DNA from: Apostichopus japonicus | Lineage: Eukaryota; Echinodermata; Holothuroidea; Aspidochirotida; Stichopodidae | DNA length: 64,000 nucleotides | Direction: 5' to 3' | Assembly: GCF_037975245.1 (NCBI RefSeq) | Contig: NC_092580.1 | Location: 12,927,501 to 12,991,500, forward strand | Shown: piece after piece, positions 44,501 to 60,100 of the stretch | How positions within the stretch are numbered: the stretch's first letter is position 1 | How the letters are laid out: each line of letters opens with the position of its first letter | Notes under the pieces: generated by a model | Told to the model about the DNA's origin: nothing | Database searches by the model: none | The model's input: the letters and a program-made list of their open reading frames with translations, nothing else | Made by a program: the position numbers and the translations under genes

Positions 44501-46812
44501 TATGTATGTGAAGCCGTTCAATATGATTTTTATTGTACTATAGGCATATTATTGTACTATAGGCATATTATTGTACTATAGGCATATTATTGTACTATAG
44601 GCATGTTGTACCATGCATGACCAGATTGTATTGAAGGTTTTTTTGTAGTCTGACTAGAAGGAAGTATAGTCAACGTATACGCAAGAAAAAGCAGATATTA
44701 TGAATGGTACTTACACAGGGTGTATATATATGGATGAAAGGCCTATTTATAGCTTAGGTGTCACACTCCATGAACAGTCTATATATTAATCCGCCAGAGT
44801 GTTCTTTTGACATTATATACCGCATAGTGGTGGCAACCTATAGTTGCACACTAGTTGTGAAGATAAGTGGCTAAAATTGTTAACAGTGTTTATAATGCTT
44901 ACATGCAACGTTAAATACGACTGCACGAGACATTTAAGGTCTGCTCTATAGACCTCAACTACAGCACTCTATCATGGAAAAGTTTTCTGAGATTACGTAA
45001 TCGACCTGCCTCGGTTGTAAAATGACCACTTTTTACCAATTAGTCTGCAACGCCTGCCACATATTTTTCTTGTATGAGGGTCTCTGTTTAAACGCTGTAT
45101 GATTGACTACACTGTATAGACATGAACATATTTCCACACAGTGTTTACACAAAGAGCATAATCGTGTTAAGAAGCTATATGCAGGCTTATTGTAGAGCCT
45201 GAGGTCGATTTACGACGACGGCAGGTCGATTACGTAATCACAAAACTTTCCTAGCTATAGCGCGCTATAATTTGAGCTAACAAAGCAGATATTTAAGCCC
45301 TGTGAATAAAGATGACAACAATTATTGTTATTTTTTTTCTGAATCGTTAATTATAACATGGCACTCATGCGATGTGCTGTTAACCAGTAGAAACATATTC
45401 CATTTGATGCAAAATTGATCACAATATTTGGTGCTGCAGACTTTGAATATTCACTTATATAAATAGCAGTTATAGGCCTATGCAAGAACGGATACACATC
45501 ATTACCAATCATTTAGCCAGTACGACTCCTTCATCAGTGCAGTCATGAAGTCGTGCACGTTCGATAGCAAATGTTCATGATATCAACGTCGTACTTTGCT
45601 TTCACGTTATGCAGACAGTTATATTGTAACCAGTATACCGTACCGCGCTAACAACAGATCCTCATGGACAGAGTGTTTGCAGTTATTGTGACAGAGCTGC
45701 TTATTTGGCCTTCCATAGAAAATTTAAGAAAAAGTTAGTTATGTTTTCGGGTGTTGGGGGCCGACAGGCCAACACGGTCTTTACGAGTCAGCTAATTTTG
45801 CACCATTTGTGTCATACGTTGATAGATTTAGAGCATTTTCGTGTTTTTCAACATTCCACTAACAGTTTATTTTGTTTTTCGTGTTTTTTTGTGACGAACT
45901 GAACGGTGTAAATATCTCTTTGTAAATACAAGTTGTTATGTTACTTTACTACGGACTTTCGTCAGTGTGTGCTATTATACACATCACCGGATATCACAGA
46001 GATGAAATGTGAATCAGATATACTTTCTTCGTTTTTCGCGCTTTCACACGATACTCATCGCTGGCACAGTAACTATACTGTGCATATCTATGTAACTCAC
46101 GTTACCGTGTTAATTACTGATGTACGGTTGTTGGACATGAACAGTGCCACCTGTAACACACGTTACCGTGTTACCAACACCGTAAGTATTAATTATACTG
46201 ATGTACGGGTTGTGGTACATTAATAGTGCCACCTGTAACATATGTTACCGTGTTACGAACACTAAGTAGTAATTACTGATGCACGGTTGTGGGACATGAA
46301 CAGTATAGTTGTTGTACCAGCTATCAGTATCGGCCGGCGTGTTTGGGGGGGGGGGGGGGGGGGTATTGGTACCGTTCTTTCAAATTGAGTAATGGCCTCT
46401 TGTTGATGCCATGGAATTTTCAATGAGAATCCAAAACAATTTCCCAACTTGCATTAGGGGTTACCTTGCCCCCTATGGATTATGAGTTGGACCCCTGGCA
46501 CAAATATATGATACACTGCAGGTAACAAACTAACCAAGCAATAGAAAACTATAACGAACACGATACTTGGGTACTTTAATATTGTTGTATCAATATATAT
46601 ATTTATTCTCATTATTGTCGAAAATAAAACAATTTGTCTTTCAATTTTATACAAAATTCTTATATCTACTAAAATGAAGGTAAAAAAGTACATTGGATTG
46701 TTTTCTATCAGTATTTGAATAATAAATAGTAGGCCTAAAAATTTAAGGTTTCGAATATACCACTTTTTAATTATTCTCACCCATGCAGTGCCCTAACCCC
46801 CTTGAACTGAGA
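41533..46812. repeat. Array unit 4 (type X)
   Basis: Almost identical to unit 2. The differences I see are single bases (for example AAATATCAATG at 44361 where units 2 and 6 have AAACATCAATG) and lengths of C and G runs. It holds the MITE 42168-42770 and foldback 44961-45269. The G-run at about 46345-46362 is longer than in units 2 and 6. Confidence 0.93.
42168..42770. mobile_element. hAT MITE (603 bp), unit 4 copy
   Basis: Same as 31840-32442, same length, with GGCCTGTA on both sides (42160-42167 and 42771-42778). Copied with the unit rather than inserted anew. Confidence 0.93.
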
Positions 46813-49800
46813 AGCTATAGTTTCGTGTAGATGACAATATAGATACTTTTTAAAGGCACTTTACTTTTAGTTAGTTTTAAACGGTCTCGATAATTGAATG
46901 CAATTTTTGCTGGCGATAGAGGCTGCCATCATTACAGTAATTTTGTGGATTCCTTTAGAATACCGCACAACTTTATGAGTTAAGGCTATGCCTTCTGTAA
47001 TAATAAACCCCAAAATTTTCCTTACCTTTGTATAAATAAATAAATACTTATATTGATGTGACAATTAAACCACCTACGTATTATTCCTTTCCTCCATGAT
47101 ACTATTCCGTTGACATGTAGAATAACATCTGAGTACTAATCTCGATTTATCAACATATGTAGCCGAATATAACCGAATTTTTGGAGACTGCATTTCCAAA
47201 GTGTAGCCAAAACAGTGCAGTGCTTACGAAAGTAAACTCATTGTTCAACGAGTGATAGCCTATAGCTGGTTAGCACATGTTGAGATAAACTACTGATTTG
47301 TTTTATTATAACAGATCCGTGTTTAATTGGCCTATTTATTTATAGAATTTATTTCAAGTTTCTCACTGAATCTGTGATCACTGATGTGACATTTAAAACA
47401 TTGTTACTATAAAATACAGACCAATACATATGTATAGGCCTGTATTAGATATACGGTAGCAATCAATTGAACTGTCGTTTGATCAACATATCTATCCCAC
47501 TTTTACAAAAGTGGAACTTTTACAAAAAGGAATCAGATCTTTTCATGTGTAAACAATGAAAGTAAATACAACAAAACGTTGGAATCTTATTATATTACAT
47601 CAAATTGAAAATATAATATTTCACAGGAGAAATAAAGAAGGATTGGGGAGATTATTACAATTGTAATACATCCCCAGAAATTATTTTCTTTTAAAAAATG
47701 TCGTCTTTTAAATTCATTTGCTCAACATCCAGAAGGAACGAAGAGACGATAAGACACTCTCAAAATATTGTTTCTCTTATCAACTACTCATGCTCGCCCC
47801 CCCCCCTCCCCCCCCAAAAAAAACAAAGGCCAAGAGGATTCTTTATAATCTTTCATTAAAAGTAAGAGCGGAATACCTCATTTTGACATGTACTTTGCTG
47901 CTAGGGACTAAGGGTGAACAAAAAATATTTTGAAATCATGCAGCTTCCCTATACGGGGTCTCCGTATATAATGCCCCACCCCTCCCATCTTCCTTATACC
48001 CCTTTAAACATTCCTGCAATCTAGTCGATAACATTTTACTCTTTTTATCCCACACAAAGATACCTTCCTATACATATGCCTCTGTTGTGACCACCAAACC
48101 TTAGCTCATGAGACATCTCGTTTCAAATATAATTGTCCCATCATTATTTTGTCAAAAAGATAAATAGGAATTAAGACAACTGAAGGCAAAAATTGTTGTT
48201 TTGTTTTTTGTCTAGTATCAAACTGCTCCAATTTGCTACATAATGTTGTCAACGTGTCAGAAAAAAAACTGTACAGAGCTTTATAAGTGGAAACAGCAAC
48301 CTAACTCCCCTGGCTATGGAACCTTAATAAAATTACCTAATCTACCTAATTCCTAATAATCGTCTGTAACGTGCACAGGATTTTCAAAAGTGTGAGTTGT
48401 GGGTGGTGTGGTGGTTCGAATGAGGGATCGTTGATTACGGCCGCTGAAGTACCGATGACACAAAAAGCAGTGCAAGGTTATCCAAGTACATGACAGTTCG
48501 AGTACTCATTGAACTGTTAAATACTAGATAACCTCACAATGCTTTAAACATGATGAAGGACAAGCTGGCCATGTCGCCCTCCATCATGAGTAGCATTGCG
48601 GGTTCACGGTCATGATCCGTCGTCCCGTTGTACCGACATTAGCAGAGATCTGTACGTATTATATATGACTGAATATTTTTTGACACATGAAAGTTGTAGT
48701 AAATGATACACAAAAAGCAGCTCTTTGTAACAAAAATTTGATAAAGACAATCGCAGTGAGTGAAGATGACATAATTTAGTTACGTTTGTGTTGTTTTCTA
48801 ACTCCAACTAGTCATTCGAAGCGCTGGTAATAACTATTAACATGTTCTAACGCTTAAAATTTATGACAATATTGTTTGATTCGGCTTCATGCATATGCAT
48901 TTAATTAGGCCTAATCCATGTATCATCGGTGAATAATAGGTCATTGTCTTATTATATTATTTGGTTACTTGAAAACTGATCAAACGATAAACATTAATAT
49001 ACATATCATACACTACAGCGTGTTTGCCGAAAATTAAAACCAACAAACTTTACCTTTGACCGTTGTTATCGATTCACGTTCTGCATAGACCTAATATTAC
49101 GCCATCCCTGCATCACAATCGGTTGTGTTATATACGTGAAGCCGTTCAATGTGATATTTATTGTACTATTAGCATGGCCAGATTGTATTGATTGCTTTAA
49201 TGTAGGCTGACTAGAAGGAAGTAAAGTCAACGTATATACGAAAGGAAGAGCAGATATTATGAATGATATTTACACAGGATCTATTTATGGATGATAGGCC
49301 TATTTATAGCTAAGGTGTCACACTCCATAAATATTCTATATATTAATCCGCCCGAGTGTTCTTTTGGCATTACACCGCATAGTGGTGGCAACCTATAGTT
49401 GCACGCTATTTGTGAAGATAAGTGGTCTACAATTGTTAACAGTGTTATAATGCTTACATGCAACGTCAAATACGACTGCACGAGACATTTAAGGTCTGCT
49501 CCATAGACCCCAACTATATAGCACGCTATCATGGAAAAGTTTTTGAGATTACGTAATCGACCTGCCTCGGTTGTAAAATGACCACTTTTTACCAATTAGT
49601 CTGCAACGCCTGCCACATATTTTTCTTGTATGAGGGTCTTTGTTTGAACGCTGTATGATTGACTACACTGTAGACATGAACATATTTCAACACAGTGTTG
49701 ACACAAAGAGCATAATCGTGTTAAGAAGCTATATGCCAGCTTATTGTAGAGCATGAGGTCGATTTACGACGACGGCAGGTCGATTACGTAATCACAAAAC

Positions 49801-51870
49801 TTTCCTTGCTATAGCGTGCTATAATTGGAGCCAACAAAGCAGATATTTAAGCCCTGTGAATAAAGATGACATAATGATTGTTATACCTTTTTTTTCTGAA
49901 TCGTTAATTATAACATCGCACTCATGCGATGTGCTGTTAACCAGTAGAAACATATTCCATTTGATGCAAAATTGATCACAATATTTAGTGCTGCAGACTT
50001 TGAATATTCACTTATATAAATAGCTATTATATGCCTATGCAGACAATTATATTTTAACCAGTATACTGTCCCGTGCTAACAACAGATCCTCATGGACAGA
50101 GTGTTTGCAGTTATTGTGGCAGAGCTGATTATTTGGCCTTCCATAGAAAATTTAAAAAAAAAAACAAGTTATTTATGTTTTGGGGTGTTGGGGGCCGACA
50201 GGCCAACACGGTCTTTACGAGTCAGCTAATTTTGCACCATTTGCGTCCTACGTTGATAGATTTAGAGCATTTTCGTGTGTTTCAACATTCCACTGACAGT
50301 TTATTTTGTTTTTCGGGGTTTTTTTTGTGACGAACTGAACGGTGTAAATATCTCTTTGTATAAATACAAGTTGTTATATGTTACTTTACTACGGACTTTC
50401 GTCAGTGTGTGCTATTATACACACCACCGGACAATCACAGTTATCTTTACCACCATTTGTATTGAGGTACCTTAATACATTTTGGCAAATTGCCGTGTAC
50501 AGGTGGTGGCCATGCGTTATGACGTCAGTCAGTAAACATTGACTCATTCATCTCAATTAAATCAAATGAGGAGATGAAATGTGAATCAGATATAGCCAAG
50601 GGCGTAGGAACCGGGGGGGGCTGGGGGCGCTACCCCCCAGTGAAAAATATGGTGGGGCGGAAGTATCATTCCGCCCCCCCCCCCCGCTTCGCAAGTCAGA
50701 AAACCCCTTTTTCATTTCCAAATGAGAAAAAAAATCTCATTTGGAGCACCAAATTGCATCTAAGGCCAGGTGAAAATGCAAAATTATTTACAAAATGGAG
50801 TGGGTGTTGAAGTGCAGTGCTATATTGCACCAAATTGCATCTAAAGCCACCTAGAAATGCAAAAAATTTCCAAAGGGGAGGGGGACACCCCTCCCCTTAG
50901 ACCCCTCCCCCAGGCCGGCCATCAGTCTTCAGCCCCCCACTCAAAAGTACCTTCCTACGCCACTGAGATATACGTTCTTTGTTTCTCTCGCTTTCACACG
51001 ATACTCATCGCTGGCACAGTTACTATACTGTACATATCTATGTAATTTACGTTACCGTGTTACGAACACCGTAATTACTGATGCACGGCTGTGGGGCATG
51101 CAGTACACCTGTAACACACGTTACCGTGTTACGAACACAAAGCTGTAATTACTTAGCACGGTAGTGGGACATGAACAGTATAGTTGTTGTAACACACATT
51201 ACCGTGTTACGATCACTAAGAAGTATTTACTTATGCACGGTTGTGGGACATGAACAGTAGTTGCTGTAACACACGTTACCGTGTTACGAACACTAAGTAT
51301 AGTAATTACTTATATGAACGGTTGTGGGACATGAAAAGTATTTGCTGTACCAGCTATATGAGTATCGGCTGGCGTTTTATATGGGGGGGGGGGGGGAATT
51401 ATTGCTACCAAATTGAAAATGCCCCCTTGTTGATGACCTATTTTAAAATATGTAAAACTAAAGTTATGCCATGGAATTTTCAATGAGAATTCAAAACAAT
51501 TTCCTAACTTGCATTAGGGGGTTACCTTGATTATGAGTTCGACCCCTGGCACAAATATATGATACACTGCAGGTAAACAAACTAACTAAGCAACAAAAAA
51601 ACAAAAAAAACGAACACGATTCTTTGGTACTTTAATATTGTTGTATCAATATATATATTTATTCTCATTATTGTCGAAAATTAAACAATTTGTCTTTCAT
51701 TTCTATACAAAATACTTACATCTACTAAAATGAAGGTAAAAAAGTAAATTGGATTGTTTTCTGTCAGTATTTGAATAATAAATAGTAGGCCTAATATTAA
51801 AAATTGAAGGTTTCGAATTTACCACTTTTTAATTATTCCCACCCATGCAGTGCCCTAACCCCCTTGAAGA
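46813..51870. repeat. Array unit 5 (type Y)
   Basis: Almost identical to unit 3. One visible difference near 48688 (CACATGAAAG where unit 3 has CACATAAAAG) is shared with unit 7. MITE at 50597-50965, foldback 49517-49823, satellite about 51030-51350. Confidence 0.93.
50597..50965. mobile_element. hAT MITE, unit 5 copy
   Basis: Same element and insertion point as in units 1 and 3. Its C-run is shorter (about 13 instead of 17-18). Confidence 0.88.
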
Positions 51871-54800
51871 AGCTATAGTTTCGTGTAGATGACAATATAG
51901 ATACTTTTTAAATGCACTTTACTTTTAGTTAGTCTTAAACGGTCTCGATAAGTGAATGCAATTTTGCTGGGGATAGAGGCTGCCTTCATTGCAGTCATTT
52001 TGTGGATTCCTTTAGAATACCGCACAACTTTATTAGTTAAGGCTATGCCTTCTGTAATAATAAACCCCAAAATTTTCCTTACCTTTGAATAAATAAATAA
52101 ATACTTATATTGATGTGACAATATATTAAACCACCTACGTATTATTCCTTTCCTCCATGATACTATTCCGTTGACAAGTAGAATAATATCTGAGTACTAA
52201 TCTACTATCGATTTATCAACATATGTAGTCGAATATAACCGAATTTTTGGAGACTGCATTTCCAAAGTGTAGCCAAAACAGTGCAGTGCTTACGAAAGTA
52301 AACTCATTGTTCAACGAGTGATAAAGCCTATAGCTGGTTAGCATATGTTGAGATAAACTACTGATTTGTTTGATAAATTACAGATCCATGTTTAATTGGC
52401 CTATTAATTTATTTTATTTCAAGTTTCTCACTGAATCTGTGATCACTGATGTGACATTTAAAACATTGTTACTATAAAATAGCAATACATATGTATAGGC
52501 CTGTACAGTGGCGGCGCCAGGAATTTTTGGTTGGGGATGCTAAGGGGGGCTGAGCCATTTTTTTGGGTGGCTTACGAGATTGAGTGATCGCCGTCCTGGG
52601 GGAGGGGTATAATGGGAGGGGGTGTCCCCCTCCCCTTTTGAAATTTTTCCCAATCCTGGAAAGGCCTACATGCAAAATGGTGGCATTTAGCGAGGCTTTT
52701 GTCACCTGAAAATTTCTCCAAAAATATGCATTTTTTTTGTGAGTAACTTTAGTCAAATTAGAATATAAGATACCAATTCACAGTTTTCGTATCACTAAAA
52801 TATTACCTGCTGTGAAAGATCCAATTCCTTTGCTCAATTATTATATGGCGCTCTCTGACACAACTCCTGTTTTAGTCTGTATACACGCTGTTTGTGAAAC
52901 GCACACGACATTGCCGTATGAGAACAAAATTCATCAAAATTTCCATTGACCATTGTAGCACTGCGTTATGGCTGACAAAATTTGGGTAGGCTATATTGTT
53001 TCAATGAGTTTTTTTTGTGCCTATTTCAGTTTGGGGGCTAATGGGGGGGGCTGACTACTTCAGTGGGGGCTAAAGCCCCCCCCAAGTCCCCCCTTGGCGC
53101 CGCCACTGGGCCTGTATGAGATATACGGTAGCAATCAATTGAACTGTCGTTTTATCAACATCTATATCCCACTTTTACAAAAGTGGAATCTTTTACAAAA
53201 AGGAATCAGAAATTTTCTTATGTAAAGAATTAAAGTAAATATAACAAAACGTGGAATCTTATGATATTACTTCAAATTAAAAATATAATATTTCACAGGA
53301 GAAATCAAAGAAGGATTGGGGAGATTATTACAATTGTAATAAATCCCCAGTAATTATTTTCTTTAAAAAATGTCGTATTTTTAAATTCCTTTGCTCAACA
53401 TCTAGAAGGAACGAAGAGACGATAAGACACTCTCAAAATATTGTTTCTCTTATCAACTACTCACGCTCGCCCCCCCCCCCCCCAAAAAAAAAGGCCAAGA
53501 GGATTCTTTATAATCTTTCATTAAAAGTAAGAGCGGAATACCTCATTTTGACATGTACTTTGCTGCTAGGGACTAAGGGTGAACAAAAAATATTTTCAAA
53601 TCATGCAGCTTCCCTGGGGGGCCTCCGTATACTGCCCCGCCCCTCCCATCTTCCTTATACCCCTTTAAACATTCCTGCAATCTAGTCGATAACATTTTAC
53701 TCTTTTTATTCCCACACAAAAATACCTTCCTATACATATGCCTCTGTTGTGACCACCAAACCTTAGCTCATGAGACCTCTCGTTTCAAATATAATTGTCA
53801 CATCATTGTCAAGAAGATAAATAGGAATTAAGATTGTTGTTTTTTTTTTGTCTAGTATCAAACTGCTCCAATTTGCTATATAATGTTGTCAACGTGTCAG
53901 AAAAAAAGCTGTACAGAGCTTTTTAAGTGGAAACAGCAACCTAACTCCCCTGGCTATGAAACCTTAATAAAGTTACCTAATATACCTAATTCCTACTAAT
54001 CGTCCGTAACGTGCACAGGTTTTTCAAAAGTGTGTGTTCGTGGTTCGAATAGTGGTTCGAATGAGGGGTGCAGACCAGTGTGGGATCGTTGATTACGGCC
54101 GCAGAAGTACCGATCACACAAAAGGATTGTGTAAGCTATTCAAGTATATGGCAGTTCGAGTACTCATTGGACTGCCAAATACCTAACAACTTCACAATGC
54201 TTTCAACTCATGATGTATGACAGCTGGCCAAGTCGCCCTCCATCATGAGATGCATTGCGGGTTCACGGTATATCCGCCGTCCCGTCATTAGCAGAGATCT
54301 GTACGTATTATATATGACTGAATATTTTTTGACACATGAAAGTTGTAGTAAATGATACACAAAAAGCAGCTCTTGGTACCACAAATTTTATAGAGACAAT
54401 CACAGTGAGTAAAGATAACATAATTTAGTTACGTTTGTGTTGTTTTCTAACTCCAACTAGTCATTTGAAGCGCTGGTAATAACTATTAACATGTTCTAAC
54501 GCTAAAAATTTATGCTAAACGCTAAAAAAATGCTAAAAAAACGCTAAAAAAACGCTAAAAAAACGCTAAAAAAACGCTAAAAAAATGACAATATTGTTTG
54601 ATTCGGCTTCATGCATATGCATTAAATTAGGCCTAATCAATGTATGATCGGTGGATAATAGGTCATTGTCGTATTATTTTATTTGGTTACTTGCAAAATA
54701 TCAAACGATAAACATCAATGTACATATCATACACTACAGCGTGTCTGCCGAAAATCAAAACAAACACCCTTTACCCTTGACCGTTTTTATCAATTCAGGT

Positions 54801-57154
54801 TCTGCATAGACCTAATATTAAGCCATTCCTCCATCACAATTGGTTGTGTTATGTATGTGAAGCCGTTCAATATGATTTTTATTGTACTATAGGCATATTA
54901 TTGTACTATAGGCATATTATTGTACTATAGGCATATTATTGTACTATAGGCATGTTGTACCATGCATGACCAGATTGTATTGAAGGTTTTTTTGTAGTCT
55001 GACTAGAAGGAAGTATAGTCAACGTATACGCAAGAAAAAGCAGATATTATGAATGGTACTTACACAGGGTGTATATATATGGATGAAAGGCCTATTTATA
55101 GCTTAGGTGTCACACTCCATGAACAGTCTATATATTAATCCGCCAGAGTGTTCTTTTGACATTATATACCGCATAGTGGTGGCAACCTATAGTTGCACAC
55201 TAGTTGTGAAGATAAGTGGCTAAAATTGTTAACAGTGTTTATAATGCTTACATGCAACGTTAAATACGACTGCACGAGACATTTAAGGTCTGCTCTATAG
55301 ACCTCAACTACAGCACTCTATCATGGAAAAGTTTTCTGAGATTACGTAATCGACCTGCCTCGGTTGTAAAATGACCACTTTTTACCAATTAGTCTGCAAC
55401 GCCTGCCACATATTTTTCTTGTATGAGGGTCTCTGTTTAAACGCTGTATGATTGACTACACTGTATAGACATGAACATATTTCCACACAGTGTTTACACA
55501 AAGAGCATAATCGTGTTAAGAAGCTATATGCAGGCTTATTGTAGAGCCTGAGGTCGATTTACGACGACGGCAGGTCGATTACGTAATCACAAAACTTTCC
55601 TAGCTATAGCGCGCTATAATTTGAGCTAACAAAGCAGATATTTAAGCCCTGTGAATAAAGATGACAACAATTATTGTTATTTTTTTTCTGAATCGTTAAT
55701 TATAACATGGCACTCATGCGATGTGCTGTTAACCAGTAGAAACATATTCCATTTGATGCAAAATTGATCACAATATTTGGTGCTGCAGACTTTGAATATT
55801 CACTTATATAAATAGCAGTTATAGGCCTATGCAAGAACGGATACACATCATTACCAATCATTTAGCCAGTACGACTCCTTCATCAGTGCAGTCATGAAGT
55901 CGTGCACGTTCGATAGCAAATGTTCATGATATCAACGTCGTACTTTGCTTTCACGTTATGCAGACAGTTATATTGTAACCAGTATACCGTACCGCGCTAA
56001 CAACAGATCCTCATGGACAGAGTGTTTGCAGTTATTGTGACAGAGCTGCTTATTTGGCCTTCCATAGAAAATTTAAGAAAAAGTTAGTTATGTTTTCGGG
56101 TGTTGGGGGCCGACAGGCCAACACGGTCTTTACGAGTCAGCTAATTTTGCACCATTTGTGTCATACGTTGATAGATTTAGAGCATTTTCGTGTTTTTCAA
56201 CATTCCACTAACAGTTTATTTTGTTTTTCGTGTTTTTTTGTGACGAACTGAACGGTGTAAATATCTCTTTGTAAATACAAGTTGTTATGTTACTTTACTA
56301 CGGACTTTCGTCAGTGTGTGCTATTATACACATCACCGGATATCACAGAGATGAAATGTGAATCAGATATACTTTCTTCGTTTTTCGCGCTTTCACACGA
56401 TACTCATCGCTGGCACAGTAACTATACTGTGCATATCTATGTAACTCACGTTACCGTGTTAATTACTGATGTACGGTTGTTGGACATGAACAGTGCCACC
56501 TGTAACACACGTTACCGTGTTACCAACACCGTAAGTATTAATTATACTGATGTACGGGTTGTGGTACATTAATAGTGCCACCTGTAACATATGTTACCGT
56601 GTTACGAACACTAAGTAGTAATTACTGATGCACGGTTGTGGGACATGAACAGTATAGTTGTTGTACCAGCTATCAGTATCGGCCGGCGTGTTTGGGGGGG
56701 GGGGGTATTGGTACCGTTCTTTCAAATTGAGTAATGGCCTCTTGTTGATGCCATGGAATTTTCAATGAGAATCCAAAACAATTTCCCAACTTGCATTAGG
56801 GGTTACCTTGCCCCCTATGGATTATGAGTTGGACCCCTGGCACAAATATATGATACACTGCAGGTAACAAACTAACCAAGCAATAGAAAACTATAACGAA
56901 CACGATACTTGGGTACTTTAATATTGTTGTATCAATATATATATTTATTCTCATTATTGTCGAAAATAAAACAATTTGTCTTTCAATTTTATACAAAATT
57001 CTTATATCTACTAAAATGAAGGTAAAAAAGTACATTGGATTGTTTTCTATCAGTATTTGAATAATAAATAGTAGGCCTAAAAATTTAAGGTTTCGAATAT
57101 ACCACTTTTTAATTATTCTCACCCATGCAGTGCCCTAACCCCCTTGAACTGAGA
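51871..57154. repeat. Array unit 6 (type X)
   Basis: Almost identical to units 2 and 4. It has one extra 11-bp ACGCTAAAAAA copy (array 54499-54586). MITE 52506-53108, foldback 55310-55618. Confidence 0.93.
52506..53108. mobile_element. hAT MITE (603 bp), unit 6 copy
   Basis: As in units 2 and 4, with GGCCTGTA at 52498-52505 and 53109-53116. Confidence 0.93.
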
Positions 57155-60100
57155 AGCTATAGTTTCGTGTAGATGACAATATAGATACTTTTTAAAGGCA
57201 CTTTACTTTTAGTTAGTTTTAAACGGTCTCGATAATTGAATGCAATTTTTGCTGGCGATAGAGGCTGCCATCATTACAGTAATTTTGTGGATTCCTTTAG
57301 AATACCGCACAACTTTATGAGTTAAGGCTATGCCTTCTGTAATAATAAACCCCAAAATTTTCCTTACCTTTGTATAAATAAATAAATACTTATATTGATG
57401 TGACAATTAAACCACCTACGTATTATTCCTTTCCTCCATGATACTATTCCGTTGACATGTAGAATAACATCTGAGTACTAATCTCGATTTATCAACATAT
57501 GTAGCCGAATATAACCGAATTTTTGGAGACTGCATTTCCAAAGTGTAGCCAAAACAGTGCAGTGCTTACGAAAGTAAACTCATTGTTCAACGAGTGATAG
57601 CCTATAGCTGGTTAGCACATGTTGAGATAAACTACTGATTTGTTTTATTATAACAGATCCGTGTTTAATTGGCCTATTTATTTATAGAATTTATTTCAAG
57701 TTTCTCACTGAATCTGTGATCACTGATGTGACATTTAAAACATTGTTACTATAAAATACAGACCAATACATATGTATAGGCCTGTATTAGATATACGGTA
57801 GCAATCAATTGAACTGTCGTTTGATCAACATATCTATCCCACTTTTACAAAAGTGGAACTTTTACAAAAAGGAATCAGATCTTTTCATGTGTAAACAATG
57901 AAAGTAAATACAACAAAACGTTGGAATCTTATTATATTACATCAAATTGAAAATATAATATTTCACAGGAGAAATAAAGAAGGATTGGGGAGATTATTAC
58001 AATTGTAATACATCCCCAGAAATTATTTTCTTTTAAAAAATGTCGTCTTTTAAATTCATTTGCTCAACATCCAGAAGGAACGAAGAGACGATAAGACACT
58101 CTCAAAATATTGTTTCTCTTATCAACTACTCATGCTCGCCCCCCCCCTCCCCCCCAAAAAAAACAAAGGCCAAGAGGATTCTTTATAATCTTTCATTAAA
58201 AGTAAGAGCGGAATACCTCATTTTGACATGTACTTTGCTGCTAGGGACTAAGGGTGAACAAAAAATATTTTGAAATCATGCAGCTTCCCTATACGGGGTC
58301 TCCGTATATAATGCCCCACCCCTCCCATCTTCCTTATACCCCTTTAAACATTCCTGCAATCTAGTCGATAACATTTTACTCTTTTTATCCCACACAAAGA
58401 TACCTTCCTATACATATGCCTCTGTTGTGACCACCAAACCTTAGCTCATGAGACATCTCGTTTCAAATATAATTGTCCCATCATTATTTTGTCAAAAAGA
58501 TAAATAGGAATTAAGACAACTGAAGGCAAAAATTGTTGTTTTGTTTTTTGTCTAGTATCAAACTGCTCCAATTTGCTACATAATGTTGTCAACGTGTCAG
58601 AAAAAAAACTGTACAGAGCTTTATAAGTGGAAACAGCAACCTAACTCCCCTGGCTATGGAACCTTAATAAAATTACCTAATCTACCTAATTCCTAATAAT
58701 CGTCTGTAACGTGCACAGGATTTTCAAAAGTGTGAGTTGTGGGTGGTGTGGTGGTTCGAATGAGGGATCGTTGATTACGGCCGCTGAAGTACCGATGACA
58801 CAAAAAGCAGTGCAAGGTTATCCAAGTACATGACAGTTCGAGTACTCATTGAACTGTTAAATACTAGATAACCTCACAATGCTTTAAACATGATGAAGGA
58901 CAAGCTGGCCATGTCGCCCTCCATCATGAGTAGCATTGCGGGTTCACGGTCATGATCCGTCGTCCCGTTGTACCGACATTAGCAGAGATCTGTACGTATT
59001 ATATATGACTGAATATTTTTTGACACATGAAAGTTGTAGTAAATGATACACAAAAAGCAGCTCTTTGTAACAAAAATTTGATAAAGACAATCGCAGTGAG
59101 TGAAGATGACATAATTTAGTTACGTTTGTGTTGTTTTCTAACTCCAACTAGTCATTCGAAGCGCTGGTAATAACTATTAACATGTTCTAACGCTTAAAAT
59201 TTATGACAATATTGTTTGATTCGGCTTCATGCATATGCATTTAATTAGGCCTAATCCATGTATCATCGGTGAATAATAGGTCATTGTCTTATTATATTAT
59301 TTGGTTACTTGAAAACTGATCAAACGATAAACATTAATATACATATCATACACTACAGCGTGTTTGCCGAAAATTAAAACCAACAAACTTTACCTTTGAC
59401 CGTTGTTATCGATTCACGTTCTGCATAGACCTAATATTACGCCATCCCTGCATCACAATCGGTTGTGTTATATACGTGAAGCCGTTCAATGTGATATTTA
59501 TTGTACTATTAGCATGGCCAGATTGTATTGATTGCTTTAATGTAGGCTGACTAGAAGGAAGTAAAGTCAACGTATATACGAAAGGAAGAGCAGATATTAT
59601 GAATGATATTTACACAGGATCTATTTATGGATGATAGGCCTATTTATAGCTAAGGTGTCACACTCCATAAATATTCTATATATTAATCCGCCCGAGTGTT
59701 CTTTTGGCATTACACCGCATAGTGGTGGCAACCTATAGTTGCACGCTATTTGTGAAGATAAGTGGTCTACAATTGTTAACAGTGTTATAATGCTTACATG
59801 CAACGTCAAATACGACTGCACGAGACATTTAAGGTCTGCTCCATAGACCCCAACTATATAGCACGCTATCATGGAAAAGTTTTTGAGATTACGTAATCGA
59901 CCTGCCTCGGTTGTAAAATGACCACTTTTTACCAATTAGTCTGCAACGCCTGCCACATATTTTTCTTGTATGAGGGTCTTTGTTTGAACGCTGTATGATT
60001 GACTACACTGTAGACATGAACATATTTCAACACAGTGTTGACACAAAGAGCATAATCGTGTTAAGAAGCTATATGCCAGCTTATTGTAGAGCATGAGGTC

